Positions 4,109 through 6,398 of a stretch of 6,398 nt of DNA are shown here, piece by piece. The notes beneath the pieces were generated by a model. The model searched no databases and was not told the origin of the DNA. It was given only the letters and a program-made list of their open reading frames with translations. Every line of letters starts with the position of its first letter. Within the stretch, counting starts at the first letter, position 1. Both the position numbers and the translations under genes were made by a program. Source of the stretch: Bacteroidota bacterium (GTDB taxonomy: Bacteria; Bacteroidota; Bacteroidia; Bacteroidales; JAAYUG01); the NCBI GenBank assembly GCA_021812865.1, contig JAKAMP010000061.1, forward strand, positions 1-6,398. The letters are read 5' to 3'.

Positions 4109-5440
4109 ATGAGCAAGCATAATAAGAAAACGTTCGTGATTGATACCAATGTGGTTTTGCACGATTTTTCGAGTATTTATAATTTCCAGGAGCATGATGT
4201 GGTGATTCCGATCGTGGTATTGGAAGAGCTCGACCGGCTGAAAAAAGGCAATGATATCATCAACTTCAATGCCAGGGAGTTTACCCGTGAACTCGACAAA
4301 TTATCGGGCGATAAGCTTTTCAATGGAGGCATTTCGCTGGGAAAAGGACGCGGCAAACTGAGTATTGAAACCGGAAAACTGTTCTCCGAAAAGCTCTCCC
4401 TCTCCTTTCCCGAAGACACCCCCGATCACCGGATACTCGCCATAACCGAGTATGTGCAGAAGAAGAGAGAAAAGGACCCGGTCATCCTGGTAACCAAGGA
4501 CATCAACCTCCGGATGAAAGCCAAGTCGCTGGGAATCCTGGCGGAAGATTACAAAACCGACAAGGTAGTGAACCTGGAGCTGATGGAAAAAAGCATCGAG
4601 ATAGTCGAGAATTTCCATGAAGACCTTATCAACCGTTTATATAATTCGCCCGAAGGGATCGCTCTTTCACAGTTCAAATTCAGGGCAAAACCCGTTGCCC
4701 ACCAATATTTTATTTTTAAAAACAATAGCCTGAGCGTACTGGCGCATTACGATCCCATCAAAAAAGTGATCGAAAGGGTAGAAAAGACCCGGAGCTATGG
4801 CATCGAACCCCGGAACGCAGAACAGGCCTTCTCCATGCATGCCCTGGCCAATGACGATGTTCAGCTTGTGGCTCTTACCGGAAAGGCTGGCACAGGGAAA
4901 ACCCTGCTGGCGCTTGCTTCTGCCCTTCACCAGGAAAGAAAATACGAACAAATCCTGCTGGCACGTCCCATTGTTCCCCTCGGAAACAGGGATCTCGGCT
5001 ACCTCCCGGGCGATGTGGACGAAAAGATCGGTCCCTACATGGTTCCCCTGTTTGACAACCTGGCTGTCATCAAAAGAAAATACAGCCAGCAATCGCGGGA
5101 ATACCAGAAAGTAGAAGAAATGCTCAGGGACCAGAAGCTTGTCATCACTCCCCTTGCCTATATCAGGGGCAGGAGCCTTTCCAACGTATTTTTCATTGTG
5201 GATGAAGCACAAAACCTCACCCCCCACGAGGTTAAAACCATTATCACCCGTGCCGGAGAAGGTACAAAAATTGTCTTCACCGGTGATATACAGCAGATTG
5301 ACTCACCTTATCTCGATAGCAAATCAAACGGACTAAGTTACCTGGCCGACAAGATGAAAGGGCAGGACCTGTTTACCCATGTAAACCTGGTGAAAGGTGA
5401 ACGAAGCTTCCTTGCAGAGCTTGCCAGTAACCTGCTTTAG
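4109..5440 (+). CDS. phoH: PIN-PhoH fusion ATPase (PhoH2/YlaK type), probable ribonuclease/RNA helicase
   Basis: The 443-residue protein joins an N-terminal PIN ribonuclease domain to a C-terminal PhoH P-loop ATPase, the usual architecture and size of the PhoH2/YlaK group. The PIN acidic set is complete: D12 in VIDTNVVLHD, E39/E40 in VVLEELD, D106 in TPDHRIL and D131 in VTKDINLRMK. The ATPase part has Walker A GKAGTGKT (258-265) and Walker B FFIVDEAQN with D365 and E366. It is followed by the PhoH motif KIVFTGDIQQID, where the conserved GD is expected. Relatives are reported to unwind and cut RNA with ATP; the cellular target here is unknown. The ATG at 4109 begins four residues before the first conserved strand. 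It is divergent from the nitroreductase, and the SixA gene follows after 97 bases. No toxin-antitoxin partner gene is visible upstream. Confidence 0.93.
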   Translation: MSKHNKKTFVIDTNVVLHDFSSIYNFQEHDVVIPIVVLEELDRLKKGNDIINFNAREFTRELDKLSGDKLFNGGISLGKGRGKLSIETGKLFSEKLSLSFPEDTPDHRILAITEYVQKKREKDPVILVTKDINLRMKAKSLGILAEDYKTDKVVNLELMEKSIEIVENFHEDLINRLYNSPEGIALSQFKFRAKPVAHQYFIFKNNSLSVLAHYDPIKKVIERVEKTRSYGIEPRNAEQAFSMHALANDDVQLVALTGKAGTGKTLLALASALHQERKYEQILLARPIVPLGNRDLGYLPGDVDEKIGPYMVPLFDNLAVIKRKYSQQSREYQKVEEMLRDQKLVITPLAYIRGRSLSNVFFIVDEAQNLTPHEVKTIITRAGEGTKIVFTGDIQQIDSPYLDSKSNGLSYLADKMKGQDLFTHVNLVKGERSFLAELASNLL

Positions 5441-5460
5441 CTTTTTTAAAAAGAAAATCG

Positions 5461-5468
5461 TATCTTGC
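5461..5468 (+). promoter_or_regulatory. Possible -7 element before the SixA gene
   Basis: TATCTTGC lies 20 bases after the PhoH stop and 70 bases before the SixA start. It resembles the Bacteroidota TAnnTTTG(C) box with one T missing. A clear -33 TTG at the right distance is lacking, so read-through from phoH is an alternative. No terminator with a stable stem follows phoH. Confidence 0.3.
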
Positions 5469-5537
5469 ATGTTTGCGGGTTCAACCCTTCGGCCTTCAGG
5501 CTGATGTCATCTCCCCGCAACGCTTCCCTTCAAAAGG

Positions 5538-6080
5538 ATGGCGCATGTCAAAATTAGCAAGCAAGGTATGGACAAACCTTCCGAATTAAAAAAGCTTTAT
5601 GTGGTACGTCATGGCAAATCGTCATGGGACTACCCAGGAATAGGCGACATTGACCGCCCACTTATCGAAAGAGGAATCAGCAGTAGTTACCGTATGGCAC
5701 GGGAATTTTTCGGTAAAAACCCGCCGCCCGACATCCTCTTCACCAGCCCTGCCATCAGGGCCCTGCACACAGCCGCCATCTTCGCCCGCACGCTCGAAAT
5801 GCCTTCCGGCCTGGTAAGAATTGAAAATTTATTGTACATGCACAGCGATGAGGACCTCCTGGCTTTCATTTACGCACTCGACGATTCTCTTCACTCGGTC
5901 ATGATCTTCGGCCATAACCCGGGTTTAACCGACCTGGCCAACCGTTTCCTCACCGATAAGATCGATAACCTGCCAACCTCTGCACTGGTTAGCCTTACCT
6001 TCAACACCGGCTCATGGAAAGACATTGGTAGAAATACCCTGCATGCGGAAGACTTTGATTATCCCAAAAAACATCTTTAA
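5538..6080 (+). CDS. sixA: SixA-type phosphohistidine phosphatase (histidine phosphatase superfamily)
   Basis: A cytoplasmic branch-1 histidine phosphatase; SixA members remove phosphate from phosphohistidine on signalling proteins. In this 180-residue protein the catalytic RHG motif is VVRHGKSSW with R24 and nucleophile H25. The second arginine is R74 in TSPAIRALHTA, and the second histidine is H126 in FGHNPGLTDLAN. The order and spacing match SixA, including the RHGKSSWD and GHNPGL forms. The start is uncertain: ATG 5538 gives 20 residues before the first strand, while ATG 5568 (M11) gives a length and N-terminus closer to typical SixA. Both have an AGG-like sequence too close to be decisive. 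It precedes ppk1 by 75 bases on the same strand, suggesting a shared role in phosphate metabolism or joint transcription. The exact substrate is not known. Confidence 0.9.
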   Translation: MAHVKISKQGMDKPSELKKLYVVRHGKSSWDYPGIGDIDRPLIERGISSSYRMAREFFGKNPPPDILFTSPAIRALHTAAIFARTLEMPSGLVRIENLLYMHSDEDLLAFIYALDDSLHSVMIFGHNPGLTDLANRFLTDKIDNLPTSALVSLTFNTGSWKDIGRNTLHAEDFDYPKKHL

Positions 6081-6092
6081 GTTTAAGGTTAA

Positions 6093-6138
6093 GATTCAAA
6101 ATACAAGATTCAGAATTCTTATAGAATTTTTCGATTCA
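6093..6138 (+). repeat. Short GATTCA direct repeats and AT-rich hairpin between sixA and ppk1
   Basis: GATTCA occurs at 6093, 6107 and 6133, the first two within longer AAGATTCA copies 14 bases apart. Between the second and third lies AATTCT-TAT-AGAATT (6114-6128), a six-pair hairpin followed by a few T. It is too weak to call a terminator with confidence. It may be low-complexity spacer, a weak attenuator or a protein-binding region. No consensus promoter was seen for ppk1 in this 75-base gap. Confidence 0.4.
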
Positions 6139-6155
6139 GCTTATAATTCAGGACA

Positions 6156-6398
6156 ATGGGCAAAACCAGAAAAATATACAGCCGTGAACTGAGCTGGCTC
6201 TCGTTTAATGAGCGTGTGCTTCAGGAAGCCGCTGACCCTTCAGTGCCGCTTCTTGAAAGAATCAAATTCCTCGGCATTTTCTCCAATAACCTCGACGAAT
6301 TTTTCAAGGTGCGTGTAGCTACCATTAAGCGGATGATCGATATCCAGGAAAGTAACCAGAAGGTGGAAGGAGAAAAGCCGCAGAAGATTATGGCTGAA
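6156..6398 (+). CDS. ppk1: Polyphosphate kinase 1, N-terminal part (runs off window)
   Basis: PPK1 reversibly makes long-chain inorganic polyphosphate from ATP. Only the first 81 codons are present, covering the N-terminal helical domain: [17 protein letters not shown] (9-25), [16 protein letters not shown] (30-45) and [10 protein letters not shown] (46-55). The asparagine pair N44/N45 belongs to the conserved SNNLDEFF element, which contacts the ATP base in known structures. The catalytic phosphohistidine lies beyond the right edge. The ATG at 6156 starts close before the conserved NRELSW-like segment, as usual for the family. The frame is open to the last base. It follows the sixA gene by 75 bases in the same direction. 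Confidence 0.95.
   Translation, partial: MGKTRKIYSRELSWLSFNERVLQEAADPSVPLLERIKFLGIFSNNLDEFFKVRVATIKRMIDIQESNQKVEGEKPQKIMAE

Noticed and set aside
4109..4520. PIN domain as a VapC-type toxin of a toxin-antitoxin pair
   Set aside because: The PIN domain is fused in frame to a PhoH ATPase, the normal PhoH2/YlaK layout, and no small antitoxin gene precedes it.
4667..5227. 186-codon minus-strand open frame inside the PhoH gene
   Set aside because: It lies antisense to the PhoH ATPase domain with intact Walker motifs; no credible protein features.
6112..6130. Terminator after sixA
   Set aside because: The hairpin is only six A/T-rich pairs with a short T-run, too weak for a confident call.

Overview
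The window looks like a piece of a Bacteroidota chromosome, probably from an anaerobic or microaerophilic lineage. This is an inference. It rests on protein style (lipoprotein rubrerythrin, PIN-PhoH ATPase, SixA next to PPK1), on start codons without strong Shine-Dalgarno sequences, and on several upstream matches to the Bacteroidota -7 element TAnnTTTG. There is no rRNA or other marker to fix the genus.

Left end (1-672): a tRNA-derived region. At least two exact copies of a 109-bp unit (the first cut by the window edge) each carry a promoter-like segment and a tRNA-like sequence that stops matching a tRNA in the T-loop. They lead into an intact tRNA-Val(UAC) with its own terminator. Next comes a small GIY-YIG nuclease gene whose last 12 codons run into a third tRNA-like element, closed by a strong symmetric terminator. 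The nuclease stop codon is exactly the anticodon triplet of that element. The upstream repeats contain the same decapeptide-plus-stop string in the same register, changed only at synonymous positions. This is the most unusual part of the window.

Middle (691-3991): four minus-strand genes. A rubrerythrin with a lipoprotein signal lies downstream of a four-helix DUF2231 membrane protein, and together they may form an oxidative-stress pair at the cell envelope. Before them come folC (dihydrofolate/folylpolyglutamate synthase) and a short nitroreductase-family flavoprotein.

Right (4109-6398): three plus-strand genes. They are a PIN-PhoH ATPase/ribonuclease divergent from the nitroreductase, a SixA-type histidine phosphatase, and the first 81 codons of polyphosphate kinase ppk1, which runs off the window. 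SixA plus PPK1 suggests a phosphate or polyphosphate metabolism cluster. No CRISPR array, insertion sequence, riboswitch or replication origin was recognised, and no stretch over 300 bases lacks a gene or RNA element.
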